A DNA stretch of 64,000 nt, from positions 4,526,001 to 4,590,000 of the forward strand of contig NZ_CP048882.1 of assembly GCF_015910445.1 (NCBI RefSeq), written 5' to 3'. The translations under genes were made by a program, and so were the position numbers. Shown piece by piece: positions 34,429 through 42,910 of this stretch. The stretch's first letter is position 1. Every line of letters starts with the position of its first letter. The DNA comes from Streptomyces bathyalis (GTDB taxonomy: Bacteria > Actinomycetota > Actinomycetes > Streptomycetales > Streptomycetaceae). The notes under the pieces are model-generated. The model was not told the DNA's origin and ran no database searches. It saw only the letters and a program-made list of their open reading frames with translations.

Positions 34429-34680
34429 GTGAAACTCCTGGACGACTGAATTCGTGCGGCGGCGCGGGTCCCTCGAGTCCGGCCGTCAATGGCCGGAGGA
34501 ACCGCGCCGTCGCCGATCGGGTAGCACGTCCCCGCGGACTCAAACCCCGGCGTACGGGGGGCGCGTGGCAGCCGGGAGCCGCCCGTCGCCCCGCGGAAGG
34601 TGGCCGGAACGGGACGGAAACGCGTGTTGCCGGTGCGTCGCGTCCCATACCGTGGTTCAGGCATACGGGGGTGAGCGCGA

Positions 34681-35283
34681 ATGCGCGAGGAGATGAAGTG
34701 GGCCTTCGGGCTCGGGCTGGCGGCCGCGATCGCGGCCAGTGGGGCCATCGACGCGGCGATGCAGGACGACGGGGCGTCAGACACGGCGGCGAAGGCCGGT
34801 TCCACGGCACGAGCCTCCGCGGAGCCGTCACCCACGCCCAGTTCGGAGCCGACCGCCACTCCGTCCCCCACGCCCACGCAGACCTCGGCCGCCGCTGACG
34901 ACGGGCCGGACGAGATCTGCTACCCGCTCGCGACCCTCAAGCCCCTGCCCAGGCTCACCGCCGTGGTGGACCCGCGGACAGGGCTGAAGACCTTCAAGAA
35001 GACGTACGAGGAGACGGAGCCGCCCGAGCCCGTCTGCATCCCCGTCCATCAGCCCTCGTACAGCGGCTATCCGTACTCGTACACGCCCCCCTACTCCTCG
35101 CAGGTCCTGCCGACGAACGCACCCGGCTACGCCCCTGGGTTCGGCGGCGCGGGGTCCGGTTCCGCAACCGGCACGGAGAAGGACAGGCGGGTCCCCATCA
35201 CGACGGACCGCGGAGGGATGCCCGACTTCGCCCCCACCGTGCCGCGGGCGCCCGCGCCGCGTGTGCCCGCGTTCATCCCCTAG
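34681..35283 (+). CDS. Hypothetical Pro/Thr-rich protein with N-terminal membrane segment
   Basis: The 200-residue protein starts KWAFGLGLAAAIAASGAIDAAM, a signal-anchor-like helix. A Ser/Pro/Thr linker (EPSPTPSSEPTATPSPTPT) follows. The remainder is short, conserved-looking and Cys-containing (ICYPLATLKPLPRLTAVVDP and PVCIPVHQPSYSGYPYSY), ending in a Pro-rich tail. The two Cys may form a disulfide outside the cell. I do not recognise a family. It ends 103 bp before the STAND ATPase gene and may be co-transcribed with it. GGGGGTGAG near the ATG is the ribosome site. Confidence 0.55.
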   Translation: MREEMKWAFGLGLAAAIAASGAIDAAMQDDGASDTAAKAGSTARASAEPSPTPSSEPTATPSPTPTQTSAAADDGPDEICYPLATLKPLPRLTAVVDPRTGLKTFKKTYEETEPPEPVCIPVHQPSYSGYPYSYTPPYSSQVLPTNAPGYAPGFGGAGSGSATGTEKDRRVPITTDRGGMPDFAPTVPRAPAPRVPAFIP

Positions 35284-35386
35284 GCGGGCCCCGGCGCAGC
35301 GCCGGCATCCCCACCCCCATCCCCATTCACATTCCGATTCCCATCCACATTTGCTTCCGCAGGTCCCTCGTGGAGGACGATCCGCC

Positions 35387-38300
35387 GTGACCACCACGGG
35401 CCGCCGCGCCGTCTCCCGGCACCTCCTCGCCGGGGCGTCGTTCGTCGTGGCGAGCCTGCTCGGGATCCTGGAAGGGCTGGCGACGAACACCCTCGCGTGG
35501 CTGGGCGACAGCGCGTGGGTCGCCTGGCCGGCCGTGGCGGTACTGCTGGCGGCGGCCTTCGTCATCGAGCTGCGCAGCTCTCGGGGCGCACCGGACGCGA
35601 TCGCCGTACCCGACGAACTGCCGCGTGACGTCGGCGACTTCACGGGCCGCGAGCAGGAGCTCCTGAAGCTGAGGAACCTCATCAGGCAGGGTGCGGACAC
35701 GCTGCTCATCTCGGCCATCGACGGCACGCCGGGCGTCGGCAAGTCCACGCTGCTCGTCCATCTGGCCCACCAGATCGTCGGCCGGTACCCGGATGCCCGC
35801 CTGTACGCGAACCTGCGCGGCGCCGACGACCAGGGTCCCGCCGAGCCGCACGCCGTGCTGGAGCAGTTCCTGCACAGCCTCGGTGAGCACCGGATCCCGC
35901 AGCATCCCGATGCCGCCGCCGCCCGGTACAGGAGCCTGCTCGCCGGCAAGCGGGCGCTCGTGCTCCTCGACAACGCGTCCGACGACGCGCAGGTCAGGCC
36001 CCTGCTGCCGGGGAGCCCGACCTGCACGGTCGTGGTCACGAGCAGGGCGCGGCTCACGGGCCTGGAGGGTGCCAGGCAGCTGACGCTGAAGGTGTTCAGC
36101 GAGGCGGAGGCGACGGAGCTGCTGCGGCGGATCGTCGGCCCCGAACGCGCGGACGAGGACGAGGCGAGCACGGCTGCCGTGGTGGCGGCCTGCGGCCGGC
36201 TGCCGCTCGCGCTGCGGATCGCGGGCGCTCGCCTGGCCAGCCGTCCCGACTGGACGATGGCGACGCTGGCCGGCCGCCTGGCCGACGAGCGCCGGCGGCT
36301 GGAGGAGCTGACCGCAGGGAACCTCGACGTACGCGCCAGCTTCATGATCAGCTACCGCGAACTCAGCGACGAGGAGCGGAGGTTGTTCCGGCTGGCGGCG
36401 CTCGCCCGGACCGCCGACCTGCCCGTCGGCGCCGCAGCTCGTGCCGCGGACCTGTCCGAGGAGGAGGTGAAGGCGCCGCTCGACCGGCTCGTCGAGCTGC
36501 ATCTGCTCGAACCGGCCGCTTCGAGCGAGGGGCTCCAATTCCACGATCTGCTGCGGTTGTTCGCGCGCGAGAGGTCGGAGGACGAGGACACGGCGGACGT
36601 CCGGGAGGGCGCGCTCGGGCGCGTCATGGAGTGGTATCTGAGCCGGGTGGCCGTGGCCGATCGCGTCGGCGGGTCGTCCATCTCCCGGGACGAGCCGGCA
36701 TCTCCGGCGACCTCCCCCTCCACGACTGCCTCCAGGTCCGCGGATCGGGGCCCCTCCGGTGCCTCGTCGTGGCTGGAGCGCGAGCAGGAGAACGTCGCCG
36801 CGCTGATCGACCAGGCCGCCGGACTGCCGGATCCGCTCAGGCCGTACTGCTGGCGGCTGGCGTTCGCGCTCGTGCCGTACCTCGAACTCCGCGGCGACCT
36901 GGCCGCATGGAGCGCCACCGCCCGCACCGCCGCGGTGGCCGCCGACGAGTCGGGCGAGGTCGTCCCACGGGCGCTCGCGCTGGCGGGGCTCGGCCGTCTG
37001 GACGCCGCGCTGGGGGACGCGGAGGGCGCGGAGGAGCGGTTCGAGGGCGCTGTACGGCTGCTGCGCGGTGAGGGAAGCGCCATGGGGGAGGGGGAGTTGC
37101 CGGACGAACGGCAGCGGCCGCTGGCGCAGGTGCTGCACGGCCAGGCCGCCGCGCGGTTGCGGCGGGGCGAGCACCAGGCTGCCCGGTCCGCCGCCGAGCA
37201 GGCCCATGTGATCTACCAGCGCCTCCCCTCGTCCACCGGCATCGGCCCGCACGAGATCGCGTGCGCCGCCACGCTCGGCGACATCGCCGCCGCGAGCGGG
37301 CGGTTCGCGCAGGCCGAGGAGTACTACGACGAGGCGCTGCGCAAGCAGCGCGAGGCCCCGGATGCGGCGGACAGAGCAGCCGTGCTCGCGCGCCTGGGAG
37401 AGGCGCACCGCAGCCGCGGCCGGTACGACGCGGCCGGCGCCGCCTTCGATGAGGCAGCCGCGCTCCACCGGGACCGCGGCGACGAGGCGGCCCGCGCGGA
37501 CATGCTGGAGCAAGCCGGGATCACCCACGACGCCGCCGGACGTCACAGCGACGCGGTCGCCGCCTACACCAGCAGCCGTGACATCCACCGCTCCCTCGGA
37601 CGGCACTCCCAGGAGTGCAGGCTGAGTTGCAACGAGGCGCTGAGCCTGTGGCATCTCGGCCGCAGGGAGCGGGCCGTCGAAGCCCTCAGGGCCGGCATCC
37701 GCACCGCTCGCAGGCTCGGCGCCGCCGACGTCGAGGCGGACGCGCGGCTGAATCTGAGCGAGATCCTGCTCGGCCAGGGCGACGCACAGCGCGCGGCCAG
37801 GTCCGCGCAGGCGGCGCACGACCGGTACGCGGAGCTCGACGATCCGGCGGGCAGGGCACGGGCGTTGACGTCGCTGGCACGGGCCCGCGGCCGCCAGGGT
37901 GACTTCTCCGGTGCCCTCGGCGCCCTCAAGTCCGCACGCACGGAGGCGGAAAGGGCGCACGACGACCGCACGAAGGCGAGCGTCCTGATGGAGATGGGGC
38001 TGACGCACCGGGACAGTGGCAGCGGCGGCTCGGCCGGCAGGAAGCACCTCGAGGAGGCCGCACGCACCGCCACCTCGCTCATGATCCCCGAACCCGCCCT
38101 GGCGGGGCGTGCGTTGATGCACCTGGGCGGCGCCGAGGCACGTGCCGGGCGCATCGGGGAGGCCGTGACGCACTTCCGTCAGGCGTGCGAGGAGTACCGA
38201 CTGAGCGGGGACCGGGAGCTGGAGGCGGCCACGCAGATGTATCTGGGGCGTGTCCTGCGCGAGGGCCGGCCGCGATACGGCGCGAGCGGGAACGCGTACG

Positions 38301-38527
38301 GCCGGGCCGCGGACGTCTTCCAGGCGATGGGCGACGCGCAGGGTGAGGGACGCGCCCTCGCGGGTGCGGGCGCGGCGCTCGCGCTGTCCGGCGACGCAGG
38401 GGCGGCGCGGGAGAACTTCTCCCGTGCCCTTGCGCTGCTGAGCGGGGAGGACGCTCGGGCAGTGCAGCGGCTGAACGACGTACTCCGGTCCGGACGGCCC
38501 CTGCGCACGGATGAACTGCCTTGGTAG
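35387..38527 (+). CDS. Membrane-anchored STAND (NB-ARC) ATPase with TPR repeats
   Basis: The GTG at 35387 has GGAGG ten bases upstream, and the product has 1046 residues. Two N-terminal hydrophobic segments (LLAGASFVVASLLGILEGLA and WVAWPAVAVLLAAAFVIEL) replace the DNA-binding domain of SARP/AfsR relatives. An NB-ARC domain begins near residue 80: DFTGREQELLKLRNLI, then Walker A GTPGVGKSTLLVHLAHQIV, LVLLDNASDDAQVRPLLPG and LPLALRIAGARLASRPDW. From ~520 on there are many TPR-like helical repeats (AEEYYDEALRKQREA, YDAAGAAFDEAAALH, YTSSRDIHRSLG). The ATPase part is clearly paralogous to that of the SARP at the left edge. A membrane sensor/switch lacking its own output domain is unusual, and it presumably signals by assembly. 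Confidence 0.85.
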   Translation: MTTTGRRAVSRHLLAGASFVVASLLGILEGLATNTLAWLGDSAWVAWPAVAVLLAAAFVIELRSSRGAPDAIAVPDELPRDVGDFTGREQELLKLRNLIRQGADTLLISAIDGTPGVGKSTLLVHLAHQIVGRYPDARLYANLRGADDQGPAEPHAVLEQFLHSLGEHRIPQHPDAAAARYRSLLAGKRALVLLDNASDDAQVRPLLPGSPTCTVVVTSRARLTGLEGARQLTLKVFSEAEATELLRRIVGPERADEDEASTAAVVAACGRLPLALRIAGARLASRPDWTMATLAGRLADERRRLEELTAGNLDVRASFMISYRELSDEERRLFRLAALARTADLPVGAAARAADLSEEEVKAPLDRLVELHLLEPAASSEGLQFHDLLRLFARERSEDEDTADVREGALGRVMEWYLSRVAVADRVGGSSISRDEPASPATSPSTTASRSADRGPSGASSWLEREQENVAALIDQAAGLPDPLRPYCWRLAFALVPYLELRGDLAAWSATARTAAVAADESGEVVPRALALAGLGRLDAALGDAEGAEERFEGAVRLLRGEGSAMGEGELPDERQRPLAQVLHGQAAARLRRGEHQAARSAAEQAHVIYQRLPSSTGIGPHEIACAATLGDIAAASGRFAQAEEYYDEALRKQREAPDAADRAAVLARLGEAHRSRGRYDAAGAAFDEAAALHRDRGDEAARADMLEQAGITHDAAGRHSDAVAAYTSSRDIHRSLGRHSQECRLSCNEALSLWHLGRRERAVEALRAGIRTARRLGAADVEADARLNLSEILLGQGDAQRAARSAQAAHDRYAELDDPAGRARALTSLARARGRQGDFSGALGALKSARTEAERAHDDRTKASVLMEMGLTHRDSGSGGSAGRKHLEEAARTATSLMIPEPALAGRALMHLGGAEARAGRIGEAVTHFRQACEEYRLSGDRELEAATQMYLGRVLREGRPRYGASGNAYGRAADVFQAMGDAQGEGRALAGAGAALALSGDAGAARENFSRALALLSGEDARAVQRLNDVLRSGRPLRTDELPW

Positions 38528-38583
38528 AGCGCCCGATCGGCGTCACGGCGTCACGGCATGAGGCAGGACGCGGGAAGCAAGGA

Positions 38584-38619
38584 CGCCCTGCCCGGCGGAT
38601 CGATCCGCCGGGCAGGGCG
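38584..38619. terminator. 36-bp perfect palindrome between convergent genes
   Basis: The sequence CGCCCTGCCCGGCGGATC and its exact reverse complement are directly joined, giving a 36-bp palindrome without loop (a tight hairpin in RNA). It lies 57 bp after the STAND gene stop and 47 bp past the stop of the convergent nucleotidase gene, so it works as a bidirectional terminator. Confidence 0.72.
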
Positions 38620-38665
38620 CGTGCTTGCTGCTGTCGAGCGTCCTGCTGTGTCCTGCTCGGTTCCG

Positions 38666-40462
38666 CTACTTGACGACCTTGATGCGGTCCGCCTTCGGCG
38701 GGTCCAGCGGGTCGGACTTGGAGGAGTGCGCACCGAAGTACGCCTCCAGCGCGTCCAGGTCCGCCTTGCCGACGAGCTTGTCCTTGCCTTCCTTGAAGAC
38801 GGGGAAGCCGTCGTTGCCGCCCGAGAGGAACTCGTTCATCGCGACGCGGTAGGTCTTGGCCGGGTCGAGAGCCTTGCCGTCCAGCTTCACCGAGTCCGTG
38901 ATGATGCGGTCCTTGCCGGACTTCGTCATGTCCAGCGTGTAGCTGAAGCCCTCGGAGACCTGAAGGATCTTCGGCGACTCCTCGTTGGCCCCGCTGACCT
39001 GCTGCTGCAGCGCGGTGATCAGCTGCTCACCGGTGAGGTCGATCGCCGTCATCATGTTGGTGAAGGGCTGCACGGTGAAGCCTTCGCCGTACGTCACGAC
39101 GCCGTCGCCCTCGTCCTCCGACGCCTTGTACACGAGGTCGGAGCGGATGCCGCCGGGGTTCATCAGCGCGAGCTGCGCGCCGCCCTTGTCCTCAGGCTTC
39201 ATGAACTCCAGCTGCGCGTCGCCGATGACGTCACCCAGCGGGGACTCGGGCGCCTCGGCGCCGCGGCCGTTGATGTCGGCGGAGATGTAGCCGATGGGCT
39301 TGTCCGCGATGGGGTCGGCGATCTTGCCCCAGCGCTTGATGAGCGAGGTCATGTCCTTGGCCTTGGCCTGCTTGCGGCTCACCACGTGGTTGGCGCTCTT
39401 CACGCTCGTACGCACGATGTCCTTGGTCTTGCGGTCGTACGTGAGGGTGGTGTCGGTGTAGAGCTTGCCGAAGGACGACGCGGAGGTGACCATGCGCGGC
39501 TCGCCGGAGGGGTCCGGGATGGTGCACGCGTACGCCTGGTGGGTGTGACCGGTGACCAGCGCGTCGACCTTCGGGCTGATGCCCTTGGCGATGTTCGTGA
39601 TCGGGCCGGAGATGCCGTCGCCCGGGCCGGGGCTGTCGCAGTCGTAGTTGTACTCCGGCTTCGCCGGCGATCCGCCCTCGTGGATGAGCGCGACGATGGA
39701 CTTCACGCCCATCTTGTTGAGCTTCTTGGCGTACTTGTTGACGGTCTCGATCTCGTCGTGGAACTTCAGGCCCTTGACGCCGTCGGCGCTGACGATGTCC
39801 GGCGTGCCTTCGAGTGTGACGCCGATGAAGCCGACCTTCACGCCCTTCTTCTTCCACACGGTGTACGGCTTGAGGATCGGGCGCTCGGTCTTCTCGTCCG
39901 TCACGTTCGCGGCGAGGTAGGGGAAGTCGGATCCCTTGAAGACCTTGCCCTCCTCGGAGCAGCCGTCCTTGGGGTGGCAGCCGCCGTCCTGGAGGCGCTT
40001 GAGCTCCGCGCGGCCTTCGTCGAACTCGTGGTTGCCGACGCCGGCGACATCCAGGTCCATCTTGTTGAAGGCCTCGATGCTGGGCTCGTCGTGGAAGAGT
40101 CCGGAGATCAGCGGGCTCGCTCCCACCAGGTCGCCCGCCGCGGCGGTGACGCTGTAGGGGTTGCCCTTGCGGGCCTTGCGCAGGGACGTCGCCAGATACT
40201 CGGCGCCGCCCGCGGCCACCTTCTCGGTGGTGCCGTCGGGCTTCTGGCGGGAGACCTCACCTGAGGAGCCGGGAGGCGGCTCGATGTTGCCGTGGAAGTC
40301 GTTGAACGAGAGCAACTGCACGTCGACCGTGCGTCCTTGGGCGTGGCCGCCGCTCTCCGCGCCGGCCGGCATCGCCGAGAGCACGCCGACGGCTGCTGCG
40401 AGTGCCGCGGCGCAGGCGGTCAGCCGGCTCAGGCGTCTGCGCCGTTCAGGTTTCACGGTCAT
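38666..40462 (-). CDS. Secreted 5'-nucleotidase / bifunctional metallophosphatase
   Basis: The 598-residue protein has a signal peptide (RRLSRLTACAAALAAAVGVLSAMPAGA). A calcineurin-type metallophosphatase domain carries LLSFNDFHGNIEP, AGDLVGASPLISGLFHDEP, VAGVGNHEFDEG, VALIHEGG and VTGHTHQAYAC. The 5'-nucleotidase C-terminal domain follows from ~residue 400, including NPGGIRSDL and FMNEFLSGGNDGFP-like sequence. Such UshA-like enzymes remove phosphate from extracellular nucleotides or UDP-sugars with two metal ions. AAGGGGA lies seven bases before the ATG. No LPXTG or membrane helix is seen at the end, so it is probably released. It appears monocistronic. Confidence 0.93.
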   Translation of the reverse strand: MTVKPERRRRLSRLTACAAALAAAVGVLSAMPAGAESGGHAQGRTVDVQLLSFNDFHGNIEPPPGSSGEVSRQKPDGTTEKVAAGGAEYLATSLRKARKGNPYSVTAAAGDLVGASPLISGLFHDEPSIEAFNKMDLDVAGVGNHEFDEGRAELKRLQDGGCHPKDGCSEEGKVFKGSDFPYLAANVTDEKTERPILKPYTVWKKKGVKVGFIGVTLEGTPDIVSADGVKGLKFHDEIETVNKYAKKLNKMGVKSIVALIHEGGSPAKPEYNYDCDSPGPGDGISGPITNIAKGISPKVDALVTGHTHQAYACTIPDPSGEPRMVTSASSFGKLYTDTTLTYDRKTKDIVRTSVKSANHVVSRKQAKAKDMTSLIKRWGKIADPIADKPIGYISADINGRGAEAPESPLGDVIGDAQLEFMKPEDKGGAQLALMNPGGIRSDLVYKASEDEGDGVVTYGEGFTVQPFTNMMTAIDLTGEQLITALQQQVSGANEESPKILQVSEGFSYTLDMTKSGKDRIITDSVKLDGKALDPAKTYRVAMNEFLSGGNDGFPVFKEGKDKLVGKADLDALEAYFGAHSSKSDPLDPPKADRIKVVK

Positions 40463-40737
40463 CGAGGTTCCCCTTCTCTGGTGTGCGCGAGCGCTGGCAG
40501 CCTACGGTCAACGCGCGTAGTCCGTCAGGAGTGTTGCGGTAACGACAGGGTTGCGGGCAGTGGAGCGGCCCATGTCGCTCCCTCGTCCCACCCTGCGGAC
40601 GGACCGCCGGGCGATGTCGGCCGACAGGGCGCCAGTGTCCGTTTCAGGCGTTAATCTCGGCACCATCCGCGCGGATGGTACGAGCAACTGCCCCCAGCGG
40701 GGCGGGAGTCGTGGCGTCCTTCCAAGAGGGGGCACAG

Positions 40738-41559
40738 TTGAGCAGCGAGGGGCCGGGGCACCGCACGTCCGAGGACGTGCGGGACAGGATCGACACGAGC
40801 ATCACGCACACCGCCCGGGTGTGGAACTACTGGCTGGGCGGCAAGGACCACTACGAGGTCGACCGGGCGACCGGCGACCAGATTCGCAAGCTCCACCCGG
40901 GAATCGGCGAATACGCCCGGGCCGACCGGCGCTTCCTCGGACACGCCGTGTCGTATCTGGCGGGGGAGCTGGGCATCAGGCAGTTCCTGGACATCGGCAC
41001 GGGCCTGCCGACCGCCGACAACACCCACGAGGTGGCTCAGCGCATCGCGCCCGAGAGCCGCGTCGTCTACGTGGACAACGACCCGATCGTGCTCGTGCAC
41101 GCACAGGCGCTGCTCACCAGCACCCCTGACGGGAGGACGGACTACCTCGACTGCGATCTGCGGGACGTCGACACCATCCTCGAACAGGCCGCGAAGACAC
41201 TGGACTTCAGCCGTCCCGTGGCACTGATCCTGCTCGGCGTGGTCATCTTCATCGAGGACGACGAGGAGTCGTACGGGATCGTGCGACGGCTGCTGGACGC
41301 GTTGCCGGCGGGCAGCCATCTCGTCCTGTCGCACACCATCACCTCACCGACGATGCCGGACGTGGACTCGGCGGTCGCGTTCTGGAACGCCAACGGGACT
41401 CCGAAGCTCACGCAGCGCACACCCTCCCAGGTGGAGCGCTACTTCGACGGGCTGGAGCTGCTGGAGCCCGGCGTCGTCGCCTGTTCCCGCTGGCTTCCGA
41501 GGTCCAGGCTCGACGCGGAGGACGTGGCGATGTACGGGGGCGTAGGCCGGAAACCGTAG
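40738..41559 (+). CDS. SAM-dependent methyltransferase, actinobacterial DUF574/Methyltransf_19 family
   Basis: IDTSITHTARVWNYWLGGKDHYEVDRATGD near the start is the unmistakable opening of this family. FLDIGTGLPTADNTHEVAQ (SAM motif I), VVYVDNDPIVLVHAQALL, and a late DGLELLEPGVVACSRW follow. The TTG at 40738 with GAGGGGG just upstream gives 273 residues and fits the usual N-terminus; GTG at 40711 is the alternative. Streptomyces genomes hold many paralogues with unproved substrates, often near WhiJ-like regulators, though none is adjacent here. It stands alone between the nucleotidase and the second methyltransferase. Confidence 0.9.
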   Translation: MSSEGPGHRTSEDVRDRIDTSITHTARVWNYWLGGKDHYEVDRATGDQIRKLHPGIGEYARADRRFLGHAVSYLAGELGIRQFLDIGTGLPTADNTHEVAQRIAPESRVVYVDNDPIVLVHAQALLTSTPDGRTDYLDCDLRDVDTILEQAAKTLDFSRPVALILLGVVIFIEDDEESYGIVRRLLDALPAGSHLVLSHTITSPTMPDVDSAVAFWNANGTPKLTQRTPSQVERYFDGLELLEPGVVACSRWLPRSRLDAEDVAMYGGVGRKP

Positions 41560-41840
41560 GCGCGCCCCGACGCGGCCGGCGCCCTCACGGGCCTGCCGCG
41601 CCGGGCCTCTTCAGCGGTGCCGGCCGCCCTCGCGGGTCACGATGAGCATGGTGACCCCGCTCGACGAGTGTGTGAGGCAGGCCGAGTTCGGCAGGAGCGG
41701 TGACCAACGAGGCTCCCGTGCCGGTGAGTCGAGACGTCGAACACGTCCCTCGAAGGCACCGGAGCCTCGTGCGTTGCGGACGCCGACGCAGTTGTGGCCG
41801 AGCGCTCGAGCCGGCAAGTGAGCCGGACCCGCTGTCCGGC

Positions 41841-42557
41841 TCAGCAGAACGGCCGGAACTCCTTGAAGTCCGGCGTCGGGCGCGGAGCGGGCAGCCGGTA
41901 AGCCCGGGTCCGGGCCCGGCCACTGGCCGGGTCGGTCGTGCCGTCGGCCAAGGCGGCCGGCAACGGATGCCACCCCAGATTGGTCTCGAAGTACGCCGCG
42001 GCAGCGCCGACCGAGGGCCACCAGACATCGTCGAGCAGCACGAGGCCACCGGGCCGGACGATCTCGCCCAGGAAGTGGAGGTCGACGAATACGTTGTGGA
42101 AGTGGTGGCTGCCGTCGACGAACGCCGCGTCCGCGGCGAAGCCCACATCGGCCAACCTGGCGAGGAACCGCTGCGACGGATCGGTCACCAGCTCGGCGAC
42201 GTCGTCCAGGCCGGCGCCGCGCAGCAGCTCCCACCCCACACCGTCGTACGCCGTGTACTGGAACGGGTCGATCACCACGTGCCGTGGGGTCCGTGAACCG
42301 GCGCGCAGCAACGCCTCGCCGATCGCCAGCGCCGAGCCGGCATAGGCGAGTCCGATTTCGACGACCGTGCCGGCTCGCTCGTCCACGAGGAGGTCACGCA
42401 CCTGATCGCAGTCGCGCTGCGGCAGCGTGACGGTGGCGAAGTCCGGAGCGCCGTCGGGCCTCCGCGGTGGTCCGTGCTCGGCGAGCTCGCGGCGTACGGC
42501 AGCAACTCGCTCCGGCCCTTCGCCTGCGGTTCCGTCCGGTTGCACCATCGAGCTCAC
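41841..42557 (-). CDS. Class I SAM-dependent methyltransferase (Methyltransf_24-like)
   Basis: The GTG at 42557 has AAGGAG eight bases upstream. The 238-residue product shows a Rossmann methyltransferase: GTVVEIGLAYAGSALAIGEALL (motif I), HVVIDPFQYTAYDGVGWELL (motif II acidic residue), AAFVDGSHHFHNVFVDLHFLGEIVRPGGLVLLDDVWW (motifs IV-V). The DGSHH...DDVW pattern is typical of Methyltransf_24 enzymes acting on cephalosporin-, macrolide- or sugar-type substrates and of stand-alone metabolic members. The C-terminus ends DFKEFRPFC. No biosynthetic neighbour reveals the substrate. Confidence 0.82.
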   Translation of the reverse strand: MSSMVQPDGTAGEGPERVAAVRRELAEHGPPRRPDGAPDFATVTLPQRDCDQVRDLLVDERAGTVVEIGLAYAGSALAIGEALLRAGSRTPRHVVIDPFQYTAYDGVGWELLRGAGLDDVAELVTDPSQRFLARLADVGFAADAAFVDGSHHFHNVFVDLHFLGEIVRPGGLVLLDDVWWPSVGAAAAYFETNLGWHPLPAALADGTTDPASGRARTRAYRLPAPRPTPDFKEFRPFC

Positions 42558-42680
42558 CAGACACACTCCTTCTTGCTGACGCACAGGACCTGGCCACTGT
42601 GACACCCGGAGTGGCCGACGACCGAAGTGTTCGGTCACAGCAGCCCCCCGATCAGTGGCCGGACTGAACGAGCCCACCGA

Positions 42681-42712
42681 ACGGCCCCGCAGCCCTGCGG
42701 CTGCGGGGCCGT
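42681..42712. terminator. Terminator-like hairpin between divergent genes
   Basis: Perfect 13-bp arms ACGGCCCCGCAGC (42681-42693) and GCTGCGGGGCCGT (42700-42712) with a six-base loop, followed by TGCACG. It lies inside the 353-bp gap between the divergent methyltransferase and CapA genes, which otherwise shows nothing recognisable. Terminators normally do not sit between divergent starts. It may end an unannotated short RNA, be an attenuator, or be left from a lost gene. Confidence 0.5.
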
Positions 42713-42910
42713 TGCACGTGCCGTGCGGGCGAGCTGTGCGTGCCGGCGTGCGTGCCCGCCTCGCGGACCGCTCATCCGGCGGAGCGGGGCCGGGGTCCGC
42801 ACACGGGCGGGCGCCCGCGTTGCGCCGGATGGCGGCGAGACCGCGCGGGCACCGCTCTGCCCCCATATATCTGGGTTTGTCGACTTTCTCCGAGAAAGCG
42901 AGAGCCCGCC

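Noticed and set aside
35327-38173. Open frame of ~950 codons opposite the STAND ATPase gene
   Set aside because: Antisense shadow; the plus strand carries Walker A and TPR repeats.
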